A DNA stretch of 64,000 bases from NCBI RefSeq assembly GCF_017993425.1, contig NZ_JAGOMQ010000015.1, forward strand, positions 29,789 to 93,788, given 5' to 3'. Position numbers and translations under genes: made by a program. Shown in pieces: positions 18,738 to 27,363 of this stretch; the first letter of the stretch is position 1, and each line of letters opens with the position of its first letter. The stretch comes from Amaricoccus sp. (lineage in GTDB: Bacteria > Pseudomonadota > Alphaproteobacteria > Rhodobacterales > Rhodobacteraceae). A model generated the notes under the pieces. That model ran no database searches, was not told the origin of the DNA, and was given only the letters and a program-made list of their open reading frames with translations.

Positions 18738-18965
18738 ATGACCGATTTCCCCAGCTTCTCCGCCGAGGCCGGCAAGCGCATCGTCTACGTGCGCGAGGTG
18801 AAGACCGCCGACCTGCCCGAGGAGATCCGCGCCAAGACCGCCGGGCTCGACCACCTCTACGCCATCCACGCCGAGGGCGGCGAGGTGCTGGCGCTGGTCC
18901 CCGACCGCGCCCAGGCCTTCGTGGTCGCCCGCCAGAACGAGATGTCGCCCGTCAGCGTCCACTGA
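18738..18965 (+). CDS. DUF1150-family protein
   Basis: A 75-residue protein of the DUF1150 family. Typical segments are RIVYVREVKTADLPEE, LYAIHAEGGEVLALV and DRAQAFVVARQNEMSPVSVH, which closes the protein as in relatives. It is small, soluble and of unknown activity, and follows the small heat shock gene, so a role in stress response is suggested by context only. AAGGAGG lies eight bases before the ATG. Confidence 0.88.
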   Translation: MTDFPSFSAEAGKRIVYVREVKTADLPEEIRAKTAGLDHLYAIHAEGGEVLALVPDRAQAFVVARQNEMSPVSVH

Positions 18966-19246
18966 CGGCGGCGAGGGCGGCCGGCTCGACCGCGACCGGC
19001 ACGGTTGCGGCGGCGCCGGCCGAGCAGCGCCACCGCGGTCGCGCAGTCGACCGCGCGGCCGCCCCGCTCCCCCACCAGCCCGTTGCAGCCGGCGGCCACC
19101 GCCACGACGCCGAGCTGCGCCGCGGCGATGCCGCCCATGGCGGTGAGACCGATCGCGAGCCCCGCGCCGGCGCCGAGCGACGGCAGGACCTGTGGCAGCA
19201 CCGCCAGGTAGAAGACGAGGTTGTAGGGGCTCGACAGCCCGACCAT
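18966..19246 (-). pseudogene. Decayed LysE/RhtB-type exporter remnant
   Basis: In the frame opening at the ATG 19246, residues LSSPYNLVFYLAVLPQVLPS followed by GAGLAIGLTAMGGIAAAQLG look like the middle of a LysE-family amino-acid exporter, where NPKxxLFFLAxLPQF is conserved. The protein then runs into arginine-rich nonsense (LLGRRRRNRAGRG) where the last membrane helix should be, and no N-terminal half is readable upstream. I take it as a truncated, frameshifted relic. A chance match in G+C-rich sequence is possible. Confidence 0.4.
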
Positions 19247-19559
19247 GAGCCCCGCGGCGGCGTCCCTCCGGTGCGCCGGTCAACGACGCGACCTCCGTCG
19301 CCGAGGCTCGTCGCCGCCGCCCGTCGCGAGCTTGCGCGAAAGCCGGCGCGACCAAGCCGCACTCGGAATTTTTCTGCGTAGAATCAATTCTTTGACATCT
19401 GTCAACGCGTGGACAGATGCGCCCCGGTCCGCGTTCCCCCCGCTGCGTCGAGACGCTGCCGAGAGACCCGCGCCGAACACCGCGCCCCCGGGCGGCGCAC
19501 AGCTTCCCCGGCTTGAGCCGGGGATCGAGAAGGGCCAGCCCGAGGGGCCGGATCTCGCG
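19247..19559. other. Intergenic region without a gene
   Basis: No gene is seen. It contains an A+T-rich patch (19365-19410) with AGAATCAATTCT at 19380 and the perfect dyad TTGACATCTGTCAA at 19392-19405, which has the TTGAC-N4-GTCAA form of Crp/Fnr-type sites. The rest is G+C-rich sequence that may include decayed upstream parts of the LysE relic. Confidence 0.5.
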
Positions 19560-21180
<1,621 letters not shown>

Positions 21181-21210
<30 letters not shown>

Positions 21211-21396
21211 CCGCGGGTACGTGCGGGTTCCGCCGCCCGTGGCGTACGAGGCCCCCGCGCACGGGACTGACCCCTTCCAGAACGCCCGAACGGTGCTGGT
21301 CTGGCCCTACGGGACCCGCGCGCACGGGACTGACCTCTGCCACCGTGGACGGATCACGGTCCGTCCAGTTACGAGGCCCGTGCATGGGGACTAACC
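21181..21396 (+). repeat. Four degenerate 28-30 bp repeats at about 62-65 bp spacing
   Basis: Units start at 21181, 21243, 21308 and 21370 and share a TACGAGGCCCGCGCGCAC start and a GGGACTGACC end. The first unit is the 3' end and stop codon of the Lrp gene. Intervening sequences are 32, 37 and 34 bases and differ from each other; the last contains the 8-bp stem TGGACGGA/TCCGTCCA (21346-21367). The spacing recalls CRISPR, but the units are imperfect, one is coding, and no cas genes are nearby. Confidence 0.7.
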
Positions 21397-21420
21397 GGGG
21401 CGGCCCCCGGGCGGGCCCGC

Positions 21421-22116
21421 TCAGCCCGCCCGGGGGCCGATGGTCACGTCGAGCGGCGCGAGGCCGTCAACGGTGGCGACGAGGCGGTCGCCGGTGACGA
21501 CCGGACCCACCCCGTGCGGGGTGCCGGTCAGGACGAGGTCGCCGGGGCGGAGCTCGAAGTATTCCGACAGGCGCGCGACGATCTCCGGCAGCTTCCAGAT
21601 CAGCAGCGACAGGTCGCTCTCCTGCCGCGTCTCGCCGTTGACCGTCAGGCGGATGCAGCCCGAGGTCTTCGACCCGGAAACGGCGGCGGGGGTAATGGCG
21701 CCGATCGGGCAGGACTGGTCGAAGGACTTGGCGATCTCCCAGGGCTTGCCGCCGCCCTGGATGTCGCGGCGGGTCATGTCGAGGGCGACGGCGTAGCCCC
21801 AGACATGGTCGAGGGCGGTCGCCTCCGGGATGTTCCGCCCGCCCTTGCCGATGGCGAGGACCAGCTCCACCTCGTGGTGCAGCTCGCCGGTGATCGTCGG
21901 ATAGGCGATGGTCTCGCCCGAGGCGACCACGGCGTCGGCCGGCTTCTGGAAGAAGATCGGCGGGTTCCGCTCGAGGGTTCCCCCCATCTCCTCGACGTGC
22001 GCGGCGTAGTTGCGGCCGACGCAGTAGATACGCCGGACCGGCCAGCGCCCGGCGGTCCCTGCCACGGCGACGGAAGGCCGCGGCCCGGGCGCGATGACAT
22101 AGCCGGCTTCGCTCAT
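21421..22116 (-). CDS. Fumarylacetoacetate hydrolase-family protein
   Basis: A 231-residue FAA-hydrolase-family enzyme. Conserved segments: RIYCVGRNYAAHVEEMG, PPIFFQKPADAVV, the metal-ligand ELHHEVELVLAIG (glutamates), GYAVALDMTRRDIQ and DLVLTGTPHGVGPV. Members hydrolyse or decarboxylate acylpyruvates and related 2-oxo acids; short versions like this often act as fumarylpyruvate or acylpyruvate hydrolases. GGGAGA precedes the ATG at 22116 at good spacing; an ATG six bases earlier is too close. It stands immediately before tRNA-Gly in the opposite orientation. Confidence 0.92.
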   Translation of the reverse strand: MSEAGYVIAPGPRPSVAVAGTAGRWPVRRIYCVGRNYAAHVEEMGGTLERNPPIFFQKPADAVVASGETIAYPTITGELHHEVELVLAIGKGGRNIPEATALDHVWGYAVALDMTRRDIQGGGKPWEIAKSFDQSCPIGAITPAAVSGSKTSGCIRLTVNGETRQESDLSLLIWKLPEIVARLSEYFELRPGDLVLTGTPHGVGPVVTGDRLVATVDGLAPLDVTIGPRAG

Positions 22117-22289
22117 GCTCATTCTCCCTGACCGCTGCGCGTCGCCACGCCTGCGCCGGCGCGACCGCCTCCGCGCTAGCACGCATTCGCCGACGCCGGA
22201 AGCGCGCGCCGCCTCCCGGCTGAAGATGGCGACGCCGGTTCGGAAAGCCCTTGTCACCGGCGCCGAAGTCGCTATACAGCGCCCCGGAC

Positions 22290-22364
22290 GCGGGCGTAGC
22301 TCAGGGGTAGAGCACAACCTTGCCAAGGTTGGGGTCGAGGGTTCGAATCCCTTCGCCCGCTCCA
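22290..22364 (+). tRNA. tRNA-Gly (anticodon GCC)
   Basis: A complete cloverleaf: acceptor GCGGGCG pairing CGCCCGC, D-arm GCTC/GAGC, anticodon stem CAACC/GGTTG around loop TTGCCAA with anticodon GCC, T-arm GAGGG/CCCTT region with GTTCGAATC, discriminator T and encoded CCA. Its 3' end is the phage integration site; the 17-bp core reaches one base past CCA, so the tRNA stays intact after integration. Confidence 0.97.
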
Positions 22365-22365
22365 A
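22349..22365 (+). repeat. attL core
   Basis: The 17-bp sequence CCCTTCGCCCGCTCCAA covers the T-arm/acceptor 3' end of tRNA-Gly plus CCA and one A. It is identical to the copy at 63655-63671. Confidence 0.93.
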
Positions 22366-22463
22366 TAATCGGTATATTTTTGCGGAAACGCGCGGAAAAG
22401 CTCAGCGAAAGCAAGGGCTTAACCCCGCCGCGCGTTTGCTGCTTGCTCTTGGCCTCAATTTAT

Positions 22464-22494
22464 GGGCAACATTTCGGGCAACTTTTTGGGCAAC
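22464..22494 (+). repeat. Left arm: three GGGCAAC repeats, 12-bp period
   Basis: GGGCAAC occurs at 22464, 22476 and 22488, exactly 12 bases apart, between attL and the integrase start. Two more, also 12 apart and in the same orientation, lie just inside attR. The layout fits arm-type integrase (or excisionase) binding sites. Confidence 0.7.
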
Positions 22495-22514
22495 ATTGCC
22501 CAGGGGAAACCGGG

Positions 22515-23831
22515 ATGAAATCGGACAAGGCCGGCAATCTACTGACTCGCGGCGGGCGCTTTTTCTACGTCAAGCGGGTCCCGCGCCGCTTCGAGCATTT
22601 GGACCCGCGGCGGCCGGTTCGGATGGCGCTGCACACCGATTCCGAGGCCGAGGCCCGCGCCAAAATCCCGGCGGTCGAGGCCGGGCTCTGGGCCTATTGG
22701 GAAGCCCTGGCCGCCGGCAACTCGGGCGAGGCGGCCGCGCGGCATTGCGCCACGGTCGCGCTCGCCGAGGCTCGCGGCTTTACCTATCGCCCGGCGGCCG
22801 ACATTCACGCCGGGGCTTTCGAGGCGCTGATCGCACGGGTCACGGCCTTGATCGAGGCGACCGCCAATCAGGCCGCGCCGATCCTGCCCGAAGCCGACGC
22901 GCTGCTCGGGCTGCTCCCGGCCCCGCGCCCGCGCTGGTCCGATGTCCTGGCGGATTTCTTTGCGTTGACCCGCGACCGACTCAAGGGCAAGGCCCCCGAT
23001 CAGGTCAAGCGATGGGAGGACCCGCGCAAGCTGACCGTCGATAACATGGTCGCGGTGATGGGCGACAAGCCGATCGACGCGATCGACCGCGCCGATGCCC
23101 TCGCCTTCCGCAAATGGTGGGCTGATCGGGTCGAGGCCGGGCACGACGCGAACACGGCAAACAAGCAATTCGGCTTCGCGTCCGACATTTTCTCGACGGT
23201 CAACGAGTTGCGGCAATACGGGCTCACCAACCCGTTCGGCGGCCTGCGGCTGTCCGAGATCAAGGGCGGTAAGGACAAGCGCGAGCCGATCCCGACCGAC
23301 TTCATTCGCGAGACGATCCTCGCGCCGGGCGCGCTCGACGGGCTCAACCCCGAGGCCCGCGATATCCTGCTCGCGATGGTCAACACCGGGGCCGGCCCTG
23401 GGGAAATCATCGGCCTAGAGCGCGCGGACTTCGAGCTCGACCACGAATTCCCGCATATCAAGGTCCGGCCCAATGACACCCGGACCCTCAAGACCGCGCA
23501 CGGCCTGCGCGCCCGCGACATTCCGGCCCTCGGGGTCTCGCTCGACGCCCTGAAACGCTTGCAGGCGGCCGGCGGCTGCTCGCGCTACCGCGGCAAATCC
23601 TCGGGCTGGTCGGCCGCGGTTGTGAAATACATGCGCGCCAACGGCCTGTTGCAGAATGATCGGCAGGTCCCCTATTCGCTGCGGCATTCCTTCGAGGACC
23701 GACTCCTCGACGCGGAAACCGACGAACGGATTCGGGCCGACCTGATGGGTCACAAATACGACCGGCCGAAATACGGCGCGGGCGGCCGACTCGCGCGGGT
23801 CACGGCCGACATTGCAAAGATCGCGCTATGA
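22515..23831 (+). CDS. int: Tyrosine-type phage integrase with DUF6538-like N-terminus
   Basis: A 438-residue tyrosine recombinase. Residues 1-60 (LLTRGGRFFYVKRVPRRFEH) match the DUF6538 arm-binding type; the catalytic domain covers about 270-438. Visible catalytic elements are the beta-hairpin Lys (TLKTAHGLRARDIP), Arg II in YSLRHSFEDRL (the preceding His is Tyr), His/Trp position in LMGHK and a candidate Tyr nucleophile in RPKYG. The first catalytic Arg, normally TGARPGE, is replaced by Gly (TGAGPGE, residue 294). I chose the ATG at 22515 because the open frame upstream runs through the tRNA. It would integrate the phage at tRNA-Gly; activity of this copy is uncertain. Confidence 0.93.
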   Translation: MKSDKAGNLLTRGGRFFYVKRVPRRFEHLDPRRPVRMALHTDSEAEARAKIPAVEAGLWAYWEALAAGNSGEAAARHCATVALAEARGFTYRPAADIHAGAFEALIARVTALIEATANQAAPILPEADALLGLLPAPRPRWSDVLADFFALTRDRLKGKAPDQVKRWEDPRKLTVDNMVAVMGDKPIDAIDRADALAFRKWWADRVEAGHDANTANKQFGFASDIFSTVNELRQYGLTNPFGGLRLSEIKGGKDKREPIPTDFIRETILAPGALDGLNPEARDILLAMVNTGAGPGEIIGLERADFELDHEFPHIKVRPNDTRTLKTAHGLRARDIPALGVSLDALKRLQAAGGCSRYRGKSSGWSAAVVKYMRANGLLQNDRQVPYSLRHSFEDRLLDAETDERIRADLMGHKYDRPKYGAGGRLARVTADIAKIAL

Positions 23832-24091
23832 CCGCCGGCGATCCCTTCGCGCTGGTCCGCCCGAAGCGCGCCCGTCCGGCGGCCGCGGTCGCCGGCGAGG
23901 TCCCGCTCGACCACCTGATCGGATGCCGCGATTACGTCGCCCGCCTGATCGCGGGCGGCCGCCCCGAGGCGCTGCCGATCTTCGAGCGGATCGAGGCCGA
24001 GATCGCCGTGCGCGAGCGCAAGGCGGACGCGCTGGCGCGCGCCCTGGCGATCGCCGCCGCGGCCGAGGTCAAGGCCGGCCGGAAGGCTTAA
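23828..24091 (+). CDS. Small hypothetical phage protein, paralog of 26490-26714
   Basis: An 87-residue protein starting in the integrase stop (ATGA overlap). Its core VPLDHLIGCRDYVARLIAGG, RPEALPIFERIEAEIAV, RALAIAAAAEVKAG is shared with the 74-residue product at 26490-26714, which reads IPLDHLRLCRDMVATVIALG, RPEAVPIFERIEAEIAR. The fold looks helical. No known function is recognised. Placement right after int suggests a role in integration or lysogeny control, by context only. Confidence 0.65.
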   Translation: MTAGDPFALVRPKRARPAAAVAGEVPLDHLIGCRDYVARLIAGGRPEALPIFERIEAEIAVRERKADALARALAIAAAAEVKAGRKA

Positions 24092-24118
24092 CGTCGCGCG
24101 CTGACCCGCTCTTACGAT

Positions 24119-24148
24119 TTGCAAACTCGCCGATGGCAAGCCTATGAT
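24119..24148 (+). promoter_or_regulatory. Sigma-70-like promoter of the PIN operon
   Basis: TTGCAA (24119-24124), an 18-base spacer and TATGAT (24143-24148) form a near-consensus promoter 38 bases before the ATG at 24187. GGGGACGG serves as the ribosome site. Confidence 0.55.
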
Positions 24149-24186
24149 GCCTTCGCGTCAGGCGAGGCCCAGGGGACGGAATTGCG

Positions 24187-24930
24187 ATGGCGACGCCGGA
24201 TCAGATTCCAAGCGATCTCACCCTCGAAATCGGCGCTGACCTCGCGCCGGATCAGTTTCTCGCGTTGACCCGCGCATTCTTCGGTTATCTCGCCGAGGTC
24301 GCCGAGGTCGCGACCGACAAACCCCCGCGCTGGACCGTGCAAGTTCACCACGGAAGCGCCCTGATCTCGCTGGTCCCGCCGCCTTCCGCCCCGCCGGCCG
24401 TGCTGCACGCGATCTATGCGCGGGCCGCCGAGGGCGCGGAAGCCCTGGCGGCGGGCGATATCGAAGGCGCTGCGGTCCCCGAGGCGGCGATGAAGCATCT
24501 CAAAGTCATGTCCGAGATGAGCGAGGGCGGGCGGACCGCGCCGACCCCAATCCGACTTTGGATCGAACGCCGCCCGGTTGCCGTGACCCCCGAGATCGCG
24601 CACACGATCCGCGAGGACTGGCGGATCGCTTATCAGGATTTCGGCACTGCGGAGGGCCGGCTGCAAGCGATCGAGGACGCGCCGGGCTCGCTGCGGTTTC
24701 GGTTGCGCGACGAAGCCCTCGGGCTGACCTTGAAATGTTACTTCCCGGAGGGACTATTGCCGGACGTTTTCTCGAGTTTTCGGCGGCGCGTAGAGGTCGC
24801 CGGGATGATCGAATATCGTCGGGATGGAACGCCAATCAGCATAAGCGCCGGGTCGATCGAGGTCCTTCCCGACGACGCTGATTTGCCGACCCCGGCGGAC
24901 GTGCGCGGCATTCTTCGGGCGGTTGGATGA
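24187..24930 (+). CDS. Unknown protein, partner of a PIN-domain protein
   Basis: A 247-residue soluble protein with no family I recognise. The N-terminal half (LTLEIGADLAPDQFLALTRAFFGYLAE, WTVQVHHGSALISLVP) and the C-terminal half (SLRFRLRDEALGLTLKCYF, RRRVEVAGMIEYRRDG) look like alpha/beta modules. It has its own strong promoter, and its stop overlaps the start of the PIN gene (ATGA), so the two are translationally coupled, toxin second. An antitoxin or regulatory partner role is therefore plausible. It is far longer than normal VapB antitoxins and has no obvious DNA-binding motif, so this may be a non-classical pair. Confidence 0.7.
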   Translation: MATPDQIPSDLTLEIGADLAPDQFLALTRAFFGYLAEVAEVATDKPPRWTVQVHHGSALISLVPPPSAPPAVLHAIYARAAEGAEALAAGDIEGAAVPEAAMKHLKVMSEMSEGGRTAPTPIRLWIERRPVAVTPEIAHTIREDWRIAYQDFGTAEGRLQAIEDAPGSLRFRLRDEALGLTLKCYFPEGLLPDVFSSFRRRVEVAGMIEYRRDGTPISISAGSIEVLPDDADLPTPADVRGILRAVG

Positions 24931-25385
24931 AGCCGACGCTGGTCTATTGGGATAGCGACGCCTTTCTAGGCCACCTGCAAGCCGAGCCCGGCAAGGTCGA
25001 ATTGTGCGAGGGCACGCTGCAACGCGCCACGATGGGCGAAATCGTGATCGTTACCTCGGCCCTGGCGATCGCCGAGGTCCTTTGGCAGAAGGGCGCGCCG
25101 CGACCGGACGCGCAACGCGCGGAGATCGTTCGCCGGTTCTTCCGGCGAAGCCAATTCCGTATCCTGAACGTGACCCGGAAAACGGCGGAAGCCGCGCAAG
25201 ACCTGGTCTGGTTTCACGGCATTCGGCCGAAGGATGCGATTCACGTCGCAACCGCGATCGAGGCGAAAGCCCCCGTGCTGGAAACCTTCGACGCCGGCCT
25301 GTTGGGCAAGAGTGGGTTGATTGGCTCGCCACCTCTGCTGATCCGCACCCCGGTCGCACCGCTGCAATCCCGCCTCAACCTTTAA
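24927..25385 (+). CDS. PIN-domain protein (VapC-like nuclease)
   Basis: A 152-residue PIN domain. The acidic residues of the active site are in place: D9 in YWDSDAFL, E50 in TSALAIAEVLW, D103 in PKDAIHVATA, and D122 in LETFDAGLL. Family members are Mg-dependent ribonucleases, often toxins. The length fits VapC. It is coupled to the preceding 247-residue protein. In a prophage this may be an addiction module, a superinfection-exclusion or a defence system. Target RNA and partner function are unknown. Confidence 0.85.
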   Translation: MKPTLVYWDSDAFLGHLQAEPGKVELCEGTLQRATMGEIVIVTSALAIAEVLWQKGAPRPDAQRAEIVRRFFRRSQFRILNVTRKTAEAAQDLVWFHGIRPKDAIHVATAIEAKAPVLETFDAGLLGKSGLIGSPPLLIRTPVAPLQSRLNL

Positions 25386-25458
25386 CGATCCGGCAAGGGT
25401 CGGCGGGGACACTCGCCGGCGGCCGCCGGCGCGCGGCACCTGAGAAGGGACCGAGCAA

Positions 25459-25605
25459 ATGTCGGACGCTATCGCCTGGGCGGTCTTCGCGGGCTTCATC
25501 TTCCTGTTGACCAGCTTCATTGTCCGCTGCATTCGGCGCGGCTTCCGCGAGGGCTTTCACTTTCGCGCCCCCTGGGTCCGCCGGCTTCACGGCGACCTCG
25601 ACTGA
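25459..25605 (+). CDS. Small membrane protein, 48 residues
   Basis: A 48-residue product: one hydrophobic helix (IAWAVFAGFIFLLTSFIV, residues 5-22) followed by a strongly basic tail (RCIRRGFREGFHFR). GAGAAGGGA precedes the ATG at 25459 at about 10 bases. It lies between the PIN gene and a strong terminator hairpin. Function is unknown; small single-helix phage proteins sometimes act at the membrane in exclusion or lysis. Confidence 0.6.
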   Translation: MSDAIAWAVFAGFIFLLTSFIVRCIRRGFREGFHFRAPWVRRLHGDLD

Positions 25606-25631
25606 CCAGCGATCGCCGGCGCGAACGGCAA

Positions 25632-25653
25632 GGGCCGCCCCGAGGGGCGGCCC
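25632..25653. terminator. Bidirectional terminator between convergent units
   Basis: A 10-bp perfect stem GGGCCGCCCC / GGGGCGGCCC with a two-base loop, flanked by AA and TTTCG. It sits between the rightward PIN operon and the leftward small-gene cluster and can serve both. Confidence 0.75.
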
Positions 25654-25675
25654 TTTCGCGTTTCAGGCGGGGGCG

Positions 25676-25858
25676 TCACTGATTGAGTTGCGCGGCGATG
25701 CGTGCGCCCATTGCGGCGACCTTGCGGCATTCGTCGGCGGACAGGCCCAGGTCGCGACAACGGTCGGCGATTTCGAGCAACCGCCGGCGGCTCTCCTCGA
25801 TGAAGGCGCGCGCCTCGCGCGGCGAGTCCTCGATTCCCGGGATCGGCCGGTCGATCAT
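25676..25858 (-). CDS. Small hypothetical phage protein, 60 residues
   Basis: A 60-residue mostly helical protein (EARAFIEESRRRLLEIADRC, DECRKVAAMGARIAAQLNQ). The start at 25858 overlaps the stop of the upstream gene (ATGA); a longer upstream frame is arginine-rich and not credible. It is the last gene of the leftward cluster. Confidence 0.55.
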   Translation of the reverse strand: MIDRPIPGIEDSPREARAFIEESRRRLLEIADRCRDLGLSADECRKVAAMGARIAAQLNQ

Positions 25859-26058
25859 GGCCGAAGCCTCGCGGCGACTTCGCGGGCGCTGGCGGCGAGC
25901 CCATAGGCGAATTCCGCCCGGTCGCCGAGCCCGAGCCGGTCGAGATCGTCGCCCAGGCACCGCAAGTTGCGCTCGATCCGATGGATCGCCCTGACCTCGG
26001 CGGACCGCGGGGCGCGGTCCTGGGGCTGGCGCGCCCCGGCGAGCGCGACCACCGTCAC
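25855..26058 (-). CDS. Small hypothetical phage protein, 67 residues
   Basis: A 67-residue protein with a helical middle (RAIHRIERNLRCLGDDLDRL, AEFAYGLAASAREVAARLRP). Both ends overlap neighbours by four bases, which supports real translation as part of the leftward operon. Function unknown. Confidence 0.5.
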   Translation of the reverse strand: MTVVALAGARQPQDRAPRSAEVRAIHRIERNLRCLGDDLDRLGLGDRAEFAYGLAASAREVAARLRP

Positions 26059-26450
26059 AGGACCGCCCCGAGGGCGTAGATCTCGCGGGCGATCGCGGCG
26101 CGGGCCTCGGCGCGGATATCCTCGGCCCGCGCCCGGATCACCGCGCCGGGGACGATCGTCGCCCGCTGGCCGGCGCGCGGCTCGCCCGGCTCGATCACCG
26201 CGAGCAAGCTGCCCGAGGTCGGGTCGCGGCCGACATAGCGGCCGAGATAGACGCCGGCGACGATCCCCGAGGCGGCGAAGATGATCGGATCGCCGGGCTC
26301 GATCTCGCGGCCGCGCTTGTCCTGGGCGAAGCCGCTCACCGGGGCGGCGGCTTGGGCCGGCGGCTCGGCCCGCAGGCGGCGGCGCTCGGGCTCGGGCGCA
26401 AGGCGGCCGCCCGCGCGGACCTCGGCGGCGAGGTCGGCAACGTCAAGCAT
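26055..26450 (-). CDS. Hypothetical phage protein, 131 residues
   Basis: A 131-residue protein. A Pro/Arg-rich N-terminal third is followed by a small beta domain (GREIEPGDPIIFAASGIVAG, VYLGRYVGRDPTSGSLLAVI) that resembles an SH3-like or KOW-like barrel, and a helical tail (DIRAEARAAIAREIYALGAV). It overlaps the next gene by four bases. No known family recognised. Confidence 0.55.
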   Translation of the reverse strand: MLDVADLAAEVRAGGRLAPEPERRRLRAEPPAQAAAPVSGFAQDKRGREIEPGDPIIFAASGIVAGVYLGRYVGRDPTSGSLLAVIEPGEPRAGQRATIVPGAVIRARAEDIRAEARAAIAREIYALGAVL

Positions 26451-26489
26451 GATGGAATCCCTTTGTTTGTGGGGTTGTGAGGGAAGGGG

Positions 26490-26714
26490 TCAGGCGCTCG
26501 CCGAGACGGGCTCGCGGCGAGCCTTCGCGGCGGCCGCCTTGAAACGGCCGGTCGCCGCGATCGCGCGGGCGCGCTCGACGGCCGAGGCGGCGGCCTCGGC
26601 GCGGGCGATCTCGGCCTCGATCCGCTCGAAGATCGGGACCGCCTCGGGACGGCCGAGCGCGATCACGGTCGCAACCATGTCGCGGCAAAGCCGCAAATGG
26701 TCGAGCGGGATCAC
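26490..26714 (-). CDS. Small hypothetical protein, paralog of 23828-24091
   Basis: A 74-residue protein whose first 40 residues align with the gene after the integrase (LDHLxxCRDxVAxxIAxGRPEAxPIFERIEAEIA in both). It starts within the stop region of the upstream HTH gene (26711-26920). Two diverged copies on opposite strands of one phage suggest duplication or acquisition from a related phage. Role unknown. Confidence 0.55.
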   Translation of the reverse strand: MIPLDHLRLCRDMVATVIALGRPEAVPIFERIEAEIARAEAAASAVERARAIAATGRFKAAAAKARREPVSASA

Positions 26715-26920
26715 TCGATCACCGCCGCCCGGTAGCGGATCGGCACGGCTCGCAACCGGGCGTTAAGCCGGCGGACCGTGATCCCGAGGGCTTCCGCTGC
26801 CTCGGCCTTGTTGCACTCGGCGCGGTTCATGGCATGGGCGAGGAGTCGACCCTCGAAATCGCGAAGGGCTTGATCGAGGGTCTTCCCCTCGACCTCGACC
26901 GCAAGGGGGGACGCGGGCAT
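26711..26920 (-). CDS. Small Fis/HTH_8-like DNA-binding protein
   Basis: A 69-residue protein. After a short head, LRDFEGRLLAHAMNRAECNK and AEAAEALGITVRRLNARLRA form the helix-turn-helix of the Fis/NtrC C-terminal type: a long helix with an asparagine turn, then the recognition helix. It could act as a phage regulator or a directionality factor. ATGA-type overlap with the following gene supports it. Confidence 0.65.
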   Translation of the reverse strand: MPASPLAVEVEGKTLDQALRDFEGRLLAHAMNRAECNKAEAAEALGITVRRLNARLRAVPIRYRAAVIE

Positions 26921-26923
26921 GAT

Positions 26924-27115
26924 CTACGCCGCGCCGATCGCGGGCCGCGCCGGCTGGTCGAGCCGGCGAAGGATCGCCGCCACCGGCACGGCGACGCTCA
27001 CGCTCCACCGGCTTGTGCGGATTAAGATCTCTCCATCGGCGGTCTGGCCCATGACGACGGCCTCGGCCTACCCGCCCTGCTGGCTCTGCACGATGACGCG
27101 CTCGCCGACTTTCAT
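26924..27115 (-). pseudogene. Short gene interrupted by an in-frame TAG
   Basis: From the ATG at 27115 the frame gives MKVGERVIVQSQQGG, a TAG stop at 27070-27068, then stays open as AEAVVMGQTADGEILIRTSR and beyond to a TAG four bases before the next gene. The two parts read as one small beta-rich (KOW/SH3-like) protein of about 63 residues. It may be a recent nonsense mutation, or translation may restart at the internal ATG (MGQTADGEI, about 42 residues). Confidence 0.4.
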
Positions 27116-27363
27116 CGGTTTCCCGCCGCAGTTGCGCCGGGCGGCGAATTCTGCGCTATAGTTGGCGACCGGCCGGCTATTCTTCTCGGCTGCATCATTC
27201 CCCCCGGACAATGCGCGCCAATCTGCTCGATTTGGCATTCAGGACCCCTCTTTTCTACCTGGGGTTGTGTCGAGGTCCGAATCTCTACGGCCGGCGAAAC
27301 CGGTGATCAAGGGGAAAAATCCGCTAAATCCGTCGATGGCGAAATTCTCTCGCCGTCCGACCT

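Noticed and set aside
22320..22514. Upstream extension of the integrase through the tRNA
   Set aside because: The frame is open into tRNA-Gly, but a coding tRNA end and arm sites are implausible; family members start near the LLTRGGRFF sequence.
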